DNA from: Haemonchus contortus
Lineage: Eukaryota; Nematoda; Chromadorea; Rhabditida; Trichostrongylidae
Direction of reading: 5' to 3'
Assembly (NCBI GenBank): GCA_000469685.2
Contig: LS997566.1
Coordinates: 7,422,491-7,486,490 of the forward strand
Length of the DNA stretch: 64,000 nt
Position numbers and translations under genes: made by a program. Below are positions 1-12,879 of this stretch, piece after piece (position 1 is the first letter of the stretch; the number at the start of each line of letters is the position of its first letter). Below the pieces are notes generated by a model that saw only the letters and a list, made by a program, of their open reading frames with translations, was not told the DNA's origin and ran no database searches.

Positions 1-1951
1 ATGATGAGGGATTTCGAAAGAAGTAAATCTGCAGCGCGTAAACGCTAAGCTACTTAAGGTTGAGGTCTCAAAACTCCTGGAATGACTCAGACAGCTACGA
101 AATGGCTTCGAGATAGAGCATCATTTGGTAAAAGAATAAAATTGACATGACTACATAATTCCGATATATTGCAGAAACAGCCGAAAATGATTATTGACGA
201 GACCTTTTCCCAGTATAGGCTACGGTAGAAAAGCACACTCCTGTAGTACACAATATGTATTCAAAATGCCAAGTAAAGAAAGTGGGTTGGGCGAGAATTT
301 TTAAGCAGAACGACCGACCGCTCAAACTCCGCTTAACAAAAGAGAACTTATCCTTACACTGTAGTAGATGGTCCCCACCAAAAAATGAAAATTACTCGAT
401 TCAGAATGGAGTCGAATATGTGGCGTATCCTACATCGGGCCCTATCAAAACTAAGCGCCTCACACTACTTCTGAAATAAACGGAGGGAATACTAGTTATA
501 ACTTCTAAACCAACACTAACTTTACAAACAAAAAATAAAAAAGGATTTAACATTACAAGATAACATCTCTAGAACGCGCCATGCATTCAGCACCATCTAA
601 GAAAGCAAAGGTATTTGAAAGGCTACAGAGCTAATGTACGGCTAATAGGAAAAAATAACTAATTTAATTAAGCGAAAGGATGGATACTAAGCTCGTTTGA
701 TTTACGATCTACAATTACTCCAATTTTTCGAATCAATAAGCATACAAATTGATACTCGCAGCAGGTCTTTGGAGAAGATACTGGTCTGCATGCAAAAATG
801 TTTTGCCAAGTTTCCATGGCAGTTCGTACAAACACCGCCTTAACACCAAGTGACGCTGTCGCATCATCGGCGCTATCACCGTTGATACTTCCGAAAACAC
901 GCCATAGAAACGGACCAAGAGAACAATTCATGAAGGAAGAGGTGCCAAAGGTAGGGTGAGGAATTTCTATGAGAGGGATGAGATGAGAAAAGCTTTTTAG
1001 CGAAAAAATTTATCATAGCATCGAGGTCGTAGTAAAGCACAGTTACAGTGTCAGAAGCCTCAAAGAACCACAAAGGAAAGGGTGGAAGAACTCCAAGGAC
1101 TCTGGACCCAGTTAATAGGAAGAATTCCAGCCATGATGATTGAACCATAAAAACCACCAGACGACATAACTAAGTCCTCTGGGAGCAGACAACACTTACT
1201 GACCGCCGATAAACAACAGTACAGATGAACTCGTTCTGGATGAACTATGAACGGCTCCGAATAAACACTAGGGAAGCATCAAAAACCTTTACAAGTACAA
1301 GTAAGTTGGTACACAAAAGGACAATGGGCTGGCCAAAATTTAGGATAGGAGACTTGGTGATAAATATCAGACGAAGGGGTTGACCACTATCCAAGTCTGC
1401 CTGGGGAAATGGCGCCTCTTAGATCTATAAAATGACAGCAGTGGTCACGCCTCTTCCACCATGATTCATTCCATACGCCCACATTCCATATTGTTACTCA
1501 GGTTTCAGAATTGTAGATTAGTCATCGTCTAGTCAGTTACGTACGTACCCTATACAAGAAATTCGATGATAAATTTCCCTCAAAGAAACTGATGAGGAAA
1601 ACGATGAAACATCTAGGAATTCCAGGAATCTCAGAGACCAGGCGAGGGAGAAGATTCTTTTTGAGTTAAGAAGGAAACTTCTAGAAGATTATTGAGAAAA
1701 ACATTATGAAGGTGTCTTCGAGTGGAATTACTGGTTCCTAATTAAAGCCAAAATGATCTTTTTTGAATTTTTTCTTACTCATTATGTATCCTGAATATTA
1801 TTTTTAGTTTCCTTGCGAAATACGCCGTAAATATGAGGTCACTCGTTTCGAAATTCACCTGAAACCGCGAGGCATGTGACATACTATGAACTTATGTAAT
1901 ATTGGATATGACGCCTTATTCATTGAAGGGCAAAACCTAAAATAGGAATTC
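1..1951. other. Gene-poor stretch, nothing firmly supported
   Basis: I see no recognisable gene here. On the minus strand, 668-1157 holds three overlapping open frames of 61 to 93 codons rich in Cys, Phe and Trp, but none continues into a matching exon with good splice signals and none resembles a family I know. The rest is AT-rich sequence with scattered stops in all frames. Confidence 0.5.
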
Positions 1952-2105
1952 TATGTGGCCTACATATGCATATGTAGGCAATATACGTAGGCCTTCAAGT
2001 CAGTGCCTTTATCTCCCAGACGAGTACGGTAACAGTTCGTTGACCCCGATGGGATGCAAGCCTCAGTTGGGCTGGGCGAGTACCGAACCAGGATTCGACC
2101 ACAAA
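1952..2105 (-). mobile_element. SINE fragment (tRNA-derived nematode family)
   Basis: Partial copy of the SINE seen best at 59215-59496. It shares the segment reading 'agtcagtgc...ttatc' followed by 'gatgggatgcaagcctcagt' and the degenerate B-box region 'ggattcgacc', in the same order and orientation as the full copy. Both ends are lost. Recognised only by comparison with the other copies in this window. Confidence 0.5.
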
Positions 2106-4580
2106 CGAAGTTGATCGAATGGAAGCTTGGAAAACGATTTAGAAACGGCAACCCGAATGCACTACTTCAAATCAACATACTTTTACAAGATGCTCCAGCA
2201 AACCCACCATTAAAGGGTCCGGAAATTTGAAAATAACGTTCAAAAAAGCCACACCGTGAAAGCTAACTGATCTTCTTCAGCGGCCCTTTTCCCTGCAAGC
2301 ACTCCTAGTAACATGAAATACTCGGAGTAATAGAGAATTCCTATGGGGGAAACATGAAATCATGAAATCTAGGTGACCATTCTTGCTCCGAGATGAGCTT
2401 CGCATGCTGTGAGGTACTCTGGCCGTTCGTAAGAACCGTTCGAAACCCATTTCGAAATTGTTTTTCCACCAGTTCCGATAATAGAAGAGATTTTTCAAAG
2501 GAAATAGACTTCCCACGATTCCTTTCCCATGATTTTCATTATTTTATGATTGCGCTACATCCAAGTGCAACCCAAAAGTCTGTAGAATTAGATGAGCATA
2601 GCTTGGAATTAACGTAAACCTAGAACAACCTTCAAAAAATAGAATTCAGGCGGCTAAAAACTCATCACAACTAGGTCTTTGAGCTGATCGGGCTAATCTG
2701 GCGGTTTCCATATGGAAAGGGAAATGCAGCTTCATTATAAATGTGAATAAATTTCGTTAATATTCGTATGGATCATTACGATGTCATGCAATTATTTATG
2801 TGAACATCTGTAGTGAGTGGGGAATGGCTTGGGGCTTGCGTGCATCGGTAGTCTCTATGGACACATTAGTTCTACGAATGTCACGTACGGGGACATATGC
2901 AAATCACCCAAAGTGGCTGGTACGGGAATCGCAAAACTAAGGGAACGTCTTGAAACGACTGGTCGAGGTGTGGTCGTGATGGGATTTGTGAGAGAATGAG
3001 AGGACTAAGCGGAACGGAGTAGAGGATCAGACACAGTGTGTGAGGTGATTAGGGATGAACCGATGCGATTAAATCATCCAGTGAAGCGTCTGTGATGTGA
3101 AGGAAGATGCCGATTTGGTAGCGTGAAACGACATCGCCATCAATTCTATCGGGTCGGAAGTCCTTTGAGAGGGATTCGGGAATTGCTACCCGGATCCGGA
3201 CGATTTTGTTCAAAATGAAAAGGGGTCGATGAGATAAGGATGAATCTTCCCTTTCGACTTCGGGTGAAAAGAAACTCAGAGAAGATCGTACTCGGCGGAG
3301 GGAACCCTTTTGTTTGACCCTTGTCGGGAGAGAATCGTGGCCATTATCAAGTTGACTCTCAGCTACCGTAATGCTGATATGCCCAAGCAGAGCAGTGGAC
3401 CTGTGCCATAAGTGAGCTTGGATAATTTTACGTGCTCACTTATGGCACACTTCTATTGCGGCTCTGTTTATTTATTTGTTTATTTGCATATTAGTTTATT
3501 TGCTCATTTACTTACTCGGTAGTTGGCAATGCACAAACGTTTTGGCTACCATCTAGCAAACTATGCAGTTCAGCTGACGACAGCAAGTCGTTGACCAATC
3601 ACGAGAAAAGGACCTCCCACTAGGATCTATCTTTCCTGGTAATTCGATCCTTCAAAAGCTCAAGTCTGGAAAACTCTAGTTATATCCAAGAGGTCGGCTG
3701 TTTTTCAAAGATCACTTCTCGGCACTCTTCCTCTCCTTCCCCCTATCCTCAGCCAGCTGCCACAAGCACCTCTTTATCTCGGTGGACTGTTTTATTGGTA
3801 ATAAACCTGTAGGTTACGGTAAAAACACCGGGAAGTCCACTCCCTTCAGCAAGGCATGGGTCAGACACATATTTTAGTGCTTGTAAGGTTACAAATTGAA
3901 AATGTTATTATGATCACTTCTTCTGCGGGCTGAAAGCATGGTAATGATAACTAATGGTAAATAGAGTTGTAAAAGTTTCAAATCTTCGTGAAAAGCAGTT
4001 GGGTCCTAGGAATAAAGTTGCAGAAACCAGTACTATTCGGCTAGACCACAACAAAGTCGAACAATTTAATTAGAAAAAATAAGTAACTGAATAAATATAG
4101 GAAATACGCTTTGAAAGCAGCAAAATATTGGTCCCGATCCTCAAGATCCCGATAACTACCAAATATACCAGCATCACACCATCTGCTGAGAACGAATCAG
4201 CTACAGCTTTTCCGGCCTACAGTAATGAGCCGATACAGCCGATATTCTGAGTGGAGTTCGATTATTTGTCATTCAATGACGATATCGACTAGTGCCAAAT
4301 ATCGATCCCTCCACATGAGAAGCAGAATCCAGGAGCTATTAAATGTGGTTCAACGTCCGAGTTAAGGCCCCACAATCTGTTGAGGACGAATCTTCCCCAG
4401 ACAGCAATGAGGTATTCATGATGCCACAGCTGTTTATATTGAGAGCAAGTTGGGTACTCACAGTTACGATTGATGGTTACAATTTTGTTCCAATTTAAGT
4501 TTTTCAGGAGGAATAGGAATGAGTATAGTACTGAAAAACCTATACACGCCTGTTGCAGACTGGCAGCAAGCCTCCTTTTA
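2106..4580. other. Intergenic, no gene seen
   Basis: No coding exon supported. It contains a perfect 15-bp inverted repeat (3403-3448) and a TTTA/TTTG-rich low-complexity run (about 3463-3512). Such runs can mark the old 3' tail of a non-LTR retrotransposon in minus orientation, but no retrotransposon coding remains are visible next to it. Confidence 0.45.
3403..3448. repeat. Perfect 15-bp inverted repeat with 16-nt spacer
   Basis: GTGCCATAAGTGAGC at 3403-3417 is repeated exactly as its reverse complement at 3434-3448. Either strand could form a hairpin with a 16-nt loop. No gene end lies next to it, so I do not call it a terminator; it may be the collapsed remains of a small inverted-repeat transposon. 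Confidence 0.7.
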
Positions 4581-5518
4581 TTAGGTTGATGCATAATTAT
4601 TGCGGATTTTTTCGCGCCTTTTTTTTCTCCCGATAGAATTTAAATATTGAGTTCGGGTTTTTTCTAGGAATGATCTACTTGATTTCCTCTACAAAATTGT
4701 ACCTAGGAAACCATCCTCATATTCGCGCAATTATGCTTTACTTTTTCGAGAAATGTTGGAAGGTGGCACACTCATTCCGTGATCCCAGTAACTTTTTTAA
4801 ACAAATTTTATCAATGAAACGACAAAAATACTGAGCAAAAACATGTTCAAATAATTACTCCGGAACCCATCCACCGCTTTCGTCAAGCACTGCTTCCCAT
4901 TGGCTAGATAGTCGGATAGCAAAAGCGGAGAAGTTTTCATCTTTGGGGGCGATTCACGCCTTGACATCGGCCATTGAGTCATCCAAATCGGTGTAAGTTC
5001 TATTCCCCAGCCATTTTTTTCAGCGAACGGTTGACGAGATGATCCATAGCAGTTTCTGCTGGTGAATATGGAAGATTTAGGGGCAGATCCCATTTCTTGG
5101 TTGGCTTTGGCTGATTGTTCCATCGCCGATGTCAAGGCGTGAATCGCCCCCAAGGATCAAAACTTCTTCTCTTCTGGAATCCGACTATCGAGCCAATGGG
5201 AAGCAGTGCTTGACGCAGATGGTGGCTAAGTTTCGGAGTAATTATTTGAAAATATTTTTGTTCAGTATTTTTGTCGTTTCATTTTTAAATTTTTTTTAAA
5301 AAAAAAAGTTACTGAGATCGCGGAATGACTCTGCCACCCACACACCTTTCTTGAAGCAGTAGAGCCTAATATCGCGAATATGCGGACCGTTTTCTAGGCA
5401 CCCTTTTGTAGAAGAAATCAAGTAGATCATTTCTAGAGAAAACCCGAATTCAGTATACAAATTCTATCGGGAGAAAAAAAGCCGCGAAAAAATCCGCAAT
5501 AATTATGCATCAACCTAA
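4581..5518. mobile_element. Palindromic mariner-derived element, 938 bp
   Basis: The ends are TTAGGTTGATGCATAATTAT and its reverse complement, flanked by TA on both sides (4579-4580 and 5519-5520), as expected for Tc1/mariner insertion. Homology between the halves runs far beyond the terminal repeats: roughly 4581-4970 and 5130-5518 are imperfect inverted copies around a centre of about 160 bp. Both arms encode the same degraded N-terminal transposase-like peptide (HIRAIMLYFFEKCWKVAHSF in the left arm; HIRDIRLYCFKKGVWVAESF in the right arm, reading inward). The element is therefore two copies of the transposon's 5' part joined head to head, not a simple internal deletion. It has no intact ORF and would need transposase in trans. 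Confidence 0.85.
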
Positions 5519-8159
5519 TAATATCTTTTCATGTGTATCCCTTTAATCAAGTTGTGCTATGGAGCCCATAAATATCTTCCTGATTGTCTCGCTGCACCAC
5601 CTACTCTGATTCAGTTTTCCTCCAGCAACACACACACACTAGTACGAATACGTTCACGGACGAGAAGGGGTTTCTGTTATAGCCACCGCATATGCACCCT
5701 ACTGAAGTGGCACATTCCTCCTACCTCAACGGCCTCGCCCAACAGACCGCAGCCAAGCGTGGGAAGATAAACTGTGATGGGAACGATTCGTCGTCTCCAG
5801 TAAGCTCTAGACAAGGTAAGCAACCACCATTCAACTAACGATGTTAAATCCGGATGTATTTTAAGGAGACTGGCTAATGAAGCGAAGGTATAGTAGTAAG
5901 GTACCTAGATGCTATTCGTGCTACGGCCACATAGGCTCACCCACTCGCACTTAATTTTATCCTTCAGAGCTGCTTACCCCGAGCTGTGCTTGAGGCTAAG
6001 GCTGAGGCCATTGTCTATGAGAAGTCTCGTATTCATTACCTTAAGAATGTGTACTTTCCTGAGACTATAGTTGGTGGTAGGATGTGTGTCCATCCCTGGA
6101 GGGGATGCGGCTATACTATCACTCAGATTTATCTTTTGATTATTGGAAGCGAAACGACAAGCCATCAGATAGAGTCTCACGCGTAAGTTCCAAGACAAAA
6201 TGTTACAAACGATATTTTCCCATCCCAAACGAATACACCGCCACAAAACGATAACGCTCAGAGGGATACTGTATCGTAGCACGACATTTCACCATTAATC
6301 ACGACATGTTCGATAAGGAATTCTTCACGAATTTCCGCCACTGTACGAACGTTACATGCTGAATCATATGGAATCTTCTATTGAACTTAGTAGCAGCGGA
6401 GGTGCCATAAAAAGATGGTTTCTTCACATCTGATATAAGGGAACGGGTACAATCCTCGTTAATTGACTGGGGGCTCATGCTCACTCATAGCTGCCATAGG
6501 TCCGTTGCCTTTGCCCTCATTATAGACTTCCCCGAAAGTATATGGAAAGGCTTGCGACAGGTGATCCCACCATCTCTTGCACTATTCTGAAGTCACTTCT
6601 CCTTCCCCAGCCTTTTAAGCTTGGTACACATTACCGACACCGACTTTCCAGTATTTAGGAAGTATCCAACCGAAAGTGGCCCTAAGATTTCTTGCTACCG
6701 AAAATCCTCTTTAGCTCCCTACAGTTGGAAGTGAGCTTACTTTTGAGCCGGCGTTGATTAAGCCATTGAAGCTTGAAGTCCTTACCTACAGTTCCCCTAC
6801 CCAAATCCAGTGGAGCTTAATCAGCTGCTTGTGGTGTTCTGGGCGTAGAAAGCTTAGGATACATTGGTACTATCCCATGGCTTCGTTTTCCAATCTCAAA
6901 AATATTTACATATTAATGATAAAGCTACAAATCAGAAGACATTATAATTAATGATTCCATTTACAAAGAGGATGACAGAGGAAATATTGTAGTAACCGGC
7001 TACGAGGTGGCTTTTATGAATAATCGGAATGTTGAAGCTTTTCTCATTTTACAGATATCAATTACAGATTTCTGACCACTTATTCTGAGCGAGATTAGCA
7101 TAATGGACAGCTAGAACACATTTCCTGTTTTGGACGAGATTTCCGCTCCGATAGATCTCATGAACAAGATATCCAGTCCACAAATTAGGCGTAATATCAC
7201 TGTGAATACCGAATAGATGATCGGCACATAGAAAATTTCGAAAATTCCTAGAAAATTCCAAAGAATATTTCGAAAATTCCTAGAAAATTCCAACAAATAA
7301 TTCAAAACATGCGGTCCGAACTTTTGTTGATTTTTGTGCGACTGACTGGCCCATCTAACAATCTGCAAATCCAACTTCTGTAGAGGAACTAAAAAAGGAT
7401 CACGGAAGTAAATTGGCCTATTAGGTACGTCACCAGCGACTAGGAAGGATAAGGCTCTTCAGTGTACGGCACGTCAAACGGCTTATCTTGAAGCCGGAAC
7501 GGTCGAGAACACCAAGAATTATAGAACTAAAAGTCAAATCTTATCATCATTCTCAGGTCCAAGCTCAAGAAGAATACGGGAATCAGTGAAAAAGAAGGGT
7601 TACTAAAGAAGCTCAAGAGGATCAGGTTGTACCATTCCCTATTTAAGGTTTCGATGGTCAAAATCGTAGAATTCGTGGTTTTGAGCATAGTTCTGGAGCA
7701 ATTCCTATGAAAATGAGTTTTTTTTTTTTGAATTCCATAACCTGATATTTTACAAATTTTCAAACGAAAGTAGTGATCTGATTGACTTTCAAAATGACTT
7801 GACCGAAGGGTCCTAGACGGGATCACAAGCAAATTTCGCTTGGGAAGTTGGATGGATTTATTACAGAAAAAGTAAGTGGAGGAAGTGAACAAGAGGGAAG
7901 TAAATTAAATCATTTTGCGCATGAAACGAACCCTGAAGAAGGGGAAAAAGAAGGGGAAGTAAAATAATACAGCAGTTAATCATATAGTTGGAGCTAGGCT
8001 GAAACCAACAATCCTTACTGACCACTCGTAAGCATATCAACTACCCTCGCAGTTCCGATCTTTAACCACAACAAATTAGGAAAATTTTATTTAAAGACAT
8101 TAATTACGTGAAAGTGACGAAAAAGGCATAAAATGAGAATAAAGGAATTATAAGGTAGT
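5519..8159. other. Intergenic, no gene seen
   Basis: Open frames here are short (at most 121 codons at 7527-7892 minus), lack supporting splice signals and resemble nothing known to me. It contains a short tandem duplication at 7235-7293. Confidence 0.45.
7235..7293. repeat. 27-bp direct repeat, two copies
   Basis: The unit beginning atttcgaaaattcctag and ending aaaattccaa occurs at 7235-7261 and again, identical, at 7267-7293, with a 5-nt spacer. Each unit is also internally repetitive (gaaaattcc twice). Probably a recent replication-slippage duplication. Confidence 0.8.
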
Positions 8160-8540
8160 CAGTCGGTTGTCAGCATCCGCTCGCGCGCGCGATGATGATC
8201 GGCCGGGTGGTCGGAATGGATCGCGGTCGGGATTGTTTTGGTGTTGGTCCACTGACCAGTACATCGCCCTCGCGCCTGGCACTGCTGGCCAGACACCATT
8301 GCTGCACCGTCTGCAGGCGATACACTGTCTCCGTGTGGCCCGTACACTCAGCCTCTCAACAAGCCCCACTATACCGACTACGGCCTCCCGTTTCGCAGTA
8401 CTCTTGACGCCGTTTGGTACTCTCCACGTTTCAATCGGTGTTTCGTACACTGTGGCGCCTGGAACGACGACCGCCATGACGCAATCGTGTCCATGTGCCC
8501 ACATTCCTTGTATGGGGACAATCATGCCGCTGTTTTGAGC
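8160..8540. other. GC-rich island open on both strands, identity unknown
   Basis: This stretch is much richer in G+C and CpG than its surroundings (for example the alternating run tcgcgcgcgcga near 8180). It is free of stops for about 123-125 codons on the plus strand (8167-8538) and on the minus strand (8148-8525). I recognise neither product. Few stops are expected in GC-rich DNA, so openness alone is weak evidence. It could be the remnant of a mobile element or of transferred DNA. Confidence 0.35.
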
Positions 8541-11035
8541 AGGCTAATCTAACAATGACGACAGCCGCCATACGTCCATTGCTTTCATAGGGAACTGGTA
8601 CGCCATGTCGTCAAGGAAGTTGTTCTCGTCCATATGACCAGCAATCCTTTCGTCCTTATCGGGGACCTAATGACCCTCTTCTATTTGTTCTTGAGCAGAG
8701 GATTGAAAACAAAGAAGAACAATCAGTTTTGCAGTTGCAGTTCGTTTTAAAGTTGACAGGTGATGTCCTTCAGAAAAAAAAGCGAAAGTTGCAAATCCGC
8801 GCTGTACTTTAAACGACCTTAACTTCCCCTTCAAGGACATCTTCTCAGCTTGCACCAGATTTCAACGAACTGAGTTTTCTTTGCAGAAGGAAAGAATGGT
8901 TGCTTGAAGGTAGCCACCTTAGGAGATGTCTGCGTCGAGGAAACGCGAAGGAAGGCGAGATTTTCGGGAAGACAGTCACTCGTTGAATAAACACAGTCTT
9001 TCAGATAACCCCATACAACCAACCATCCGATACATTTGAGTAGTGATAAAATGCGTCCCTTCAACATGCCTCAACTTATTCTGTAGAGCTACCGAACTGG
9101 GGAAGCGTTCGGGTCTGAGAAGGATCCTGGAAACCTCGTTCAGCTCAAGAGGCTTTAGAGCCCCTTCGAAGGAGATCGTCAAAACCATGGTTGTAGGGCT
9201 TTCAGGAAGCATTTTGTATTAGCGATGGAACTACCTGAATTTAAAACATAAGCGACATTATGGTACGATATAATCGAACTCATTCGGGACCATAAGGGCA
9301 AGCGATTCCAGAAGGTCATCCTCTCAAATGAAGTATGGGCCCGAATCATGACATATTGGACCAAATGCTGTTATTGTAGACTATCACCTCTAATAAAATG
9401 AACCATATTCTCGAAACGGCTTTTACAAAAGCAAAATGAACTCCATTTCTCAAATTGACGAGAAGGAGGCTAACAGACATTCCCTTTCCCAGAAAAGTGA
9501 ACTTATGTAGTTCTCAGTGATTGATTGCTTTCCCAAGAGCCAATAAATAAACATTGGGAGCAATTGCGAACGATTTACGTGTAGTCAACAATTACAGCGA
9601 GTGTGAAAATCCCATTCATTACAACCTCATTAGTCACCTCAAAGGCGGAGGTGTTGTAGCTGCAACTGGTCATTTTTACACCCTCATGAGCTTGGAACTA
9701 AATGCCTGATAAATATACGCCCATGCCATTCAAGCCTAACATCCCTGCAGGTTCTGTTGACTGGGTCGTTCGGAAGGATAAAAGCATCGAGCTGTACACA
9801 GGCTGGTCACCACAGGTAACTATTTGTAGGGCTACACACGCATGCAAGCGCTGTTACGATTGTTAAAGGAAGGGGAAGGAGCAGGCGCATCCCAAAATGG
9901 GATTGATCAAAGCCAGAAGACTTCATTCCTCGCCCATCCATTCATTTTCAAAGACCTTCTGCTTCAGAGCGCTTCAACAACTCCTTTCTCGAAATTCCAG
10001 ATGAGAAGGTTCCTTTCTGAACTTCATTTACCACATTTCTGCCTTCCATTGTGAATCTGGTTTGAGTCCAAGGCGAACAATGATCCGCCAAGGACCCACG
10101 TTTGGAACAGTCCATCTTTCCTTCATCTTAATTTAATTATGAAAAGCTTGCTCGGAGGGCTCTAGCATCTGCAGTCGAAAATCACAATTCATTGCAGGAG
10201 AATACTTTTGTTCTCCCAGTTCTTTTTCAGGAGGATGGCTCTAATGGAGGAGTAATCTATAACTCCTGAAACAATTCCAATAAATCAGACGTACAAGCAT
10301 TTGTCAGCGGTTATACTCCCCAAGAGCGATTGTGTTTTTAGTAAACCAATGCTAACTCTGGATCAACAATAGCTATGTTTTTTGGTTGTGAGTGCCTGGT
10401 GATCGAAATTTCGGCAGACCTGATTGCCTATATGTTAGTCAGCTACGATTTTTACGATTTCGTAGGCCTGTGCTGAGCCTGGCAGAACGAAGGAGTAAGG
10501 ACAGCTCCCGTTGGATTCACTTTCATCTCTACCAGAAGTACAACTAAGCTTTTACGAGAAGGATACAAGCGAAAATAATTCTGTGGTCATTGAGGATTCG
10601 CGAGGCCACGGTCGATCTGAACGCAGGTTGGGCATCTAGTCACACAGTCCATCGTGACTGTAGAAAGAGGAGAGTCTGAGAAAACCATTCTCAAAGGGCT
10701 GGGAATGCTTACTGAAATAAATTTTAGCTGTCGGGAGACCTACGCTGGCTTCTGAATGTCACAAAACGTCATAGCATTACCGTACGAACCTGGAGGCAAG
10801 CCCAGCGCGTGGCGCGTTCTAAACATGTCGCTAGACACAAGCAAGTCGTCCTTTCTCTCCTGCGTTGGCGCTTATCAAACGTCTGACTAGAAATCAACTC
10901 CTGTAGTCCCGATATTATTGTAATTGAAAACTTTTGCAGTGATGTAGCCTTGTATTCCTTACGCTCCCCTTATGCAGCGCCATTAATAAATTGTTAATAA
11001 AATAAAAAAATCTTTTGGCACTGTTCAACCAGCAT
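8541..11035. other. Intergenic; one weak exon candidate
   Basis: No gene firmly supported. A plus-strand stretch ending near 9816 reads as a plausible exon end: open frame MPDKYTPMPFKPNIPAGSVD continuing to GWSPQ, then a GTAACT donor-like site. I could not find a partner exon in the right phase, and do not recognise the peptide. Other frames are short and unsupported. Confidence 0.3.
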
Positions 11036-11282
11036 GTTTGGGGATGCGACACGTATTAGACATCCTTTCACAATCGTGGTGTTGGTTTGAATGTGGGTAT
11101 GGCCTATGCAGTGGTCAGCCGATGTACAAGTCAGGGCTTCCACCCTCGTGGAGGAATTTGGTATCAACTAGCTGACCTCGGAAAGATGGAAGACTTGGTT
11201 GGCCTGGGCAAATATCGCTCCGAGATTTGATCCGTGAACCGTGCAAGTGACGGTGCGCCTCTTGCTACTTCACCAACTCCAT
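11036..11282 (-). mobile_element. SINE copy (tRNA-derived nematode family)
   Basis: It follows the full-length copy at 59215-59496 in the same orientation from near its 3' end (ggatgcg...cattcga region) through 'gatgg aag cttggttg' to the degraded B-box (gatttgatccgtgaacc) and the A-box complement (ttgctacttcaccaact). The body is diverged, suggesting an old insertion. The short plus-strand open frame starting at 11234 is a by-product of it. Confidence 0.65.
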
Positions 11283-12879
11283 TCCCAATGAATGAATACA
11301 ATAAAGTGGTTGAACCTTCCACTGCTCTGAAAAGATTTCATCATAGTTCCGAACTGTGCTATGTACCAAAACAAAACTGTTTACAGCGTTCAGTCCTTAT
11401 CTCGACCCTTCAAAGTGAACACGTGCTTTGTGCTCATAAAGGTTCACCCTCTATTTGGTATGACCGCTCTGCCTTATCATATGATAGTGCGTCATGAATG
11501 GCTCCCATTCTCCCAAGGTGCATTCGATTTCATTTCAGCCCTTACTGAAGGTTCCTTAGCTGGAAATTTCTTCTCTTTTCTAGCTCATAGGTCTGCTTGT
11601 AATGCTATTTGATGCTCTGAGCCATTAAATACCCATCCTGTTTCATTTTCTGGTGGTGGTTCATCTTCCTTCCGCTTATTCTGCTAGATGATTGTAAGCC
11701 GTAGTTCTCGTTTTTAGCCAGAGGTCGGCTAGACTACTTTTCGTTGCGGTTTCGTTCTTTATAAATATTTATTGACCTAGAGGTCTCCCTTTCAGAAATC
11801 AGGAAGCCTCAAATTTTTGTTGAATTTGTTGCTTTCTTTCTTCTCTTCCCACACCTCGCTTCAGCTTCTCAGCACCCGTAGGAGTCTCCAAGGTTCTGCA
11901 ATTGCTAAGCAACCAGGTTAGGTTATATGACTGATGGTGAACACTCACCATCAAAGGAGGCAGTGGTAGACAGTGTTAATTCTTATTCATTCATCCCCCC
12001 TCCCCCTCCTACGTTCCCTCCCTCCCCTCCCCCTCCCCAGACACGGAATGCATCGGAAGCTGCCTGTGAAAGGCTCTGAAATTGTGATTGCTGGAATTTG
12101 GAGTGATGCTCTACTAGCTAATAACCTCTGTAGAGCCTAACGCTCGAAAAAATATGAAGTCAGATCAACGAAGCAATAGTTTAACAATTCTTATTGGTTA
12201 GATGCCGGTAAGTCTCATGAGCTGGAGGCGTTGAGAGGAACTTCTTGAAAATCGCTCAAAACTTATAGGTATCCAGAACGACCTCACTTCTTCACAGCCT
12301 CTTTTCAGATAGGTGATTGGCGCCGATTTCTGTTTCTAATTCAAAGAAGCAGTCCGCCCTTATTGTGCATAGGAAGCATTAACGCTCTTGTTCAGGCCCA
12401 GCTAGGAAACGGACCATGATAAATGATGTGTCTGCCCACACACTCATGCTGTGCAAAATGACCCTCGGGTAGGATCGGCCACAGAGTTCCCAACTTTGGT
12501 GTAGGTCCCCAACTAGAGAAATACTGACTTATGATGCATTGCTCATTGGCGAGGCACCCGATAGTATGAATGGGCATTGAAGTTTTAAGATCACAAAAGG
12601 AGATTGGAAGCGCAAACTACTTCCCATCCCTGAAAGGGTTCGGTTAGAGCGTTTCAGCTGCCACAGGCATTTTTCAATGGTTCCTGAGGTATTAAAAAGA
12701 TAAATTGTCAATTTTCACGTTCAAGTATTTTAGTTTCTTTATTCATTGAGTTTGTATCAGTGTGACATTTCCTGACCACACTTCTGGCCCTTCGTCCTCG
12801 ATGATCTGTTTTATTTGCAAATTTTTCGCATAGCCATGTGCTTACAACAATTCAAATAAGTCCTGAATATTTTAAGGTT
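11283..12879. other. Upstream flank of the phosphatase gene
   Basis: No gene seen. It contains a dense C-rich pyrimidine tract (11995-12038). Immediately before the phosphatase start, CTGAATATTTTAAG|GTTATG places a good nematode 3' splice signal three bases upstream of the ATG. This could be a spliced-leader trans-splice site or the acceptor of a 5' non-coding exon; sequence alone cannot tell. Confidence 0.45.
11995..12038. repeat. C-rich pyrimidine tract
   Basis: About 44 bases consist almost only of C and T, with at least six runs of three or more C, broken only by a short 'acg'. The minus strand is correspondingly G-run rich and could form a G-quadruplex. It lies about 840 bp upstream of the phosphatase start codon. 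Confidence 0.7.
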
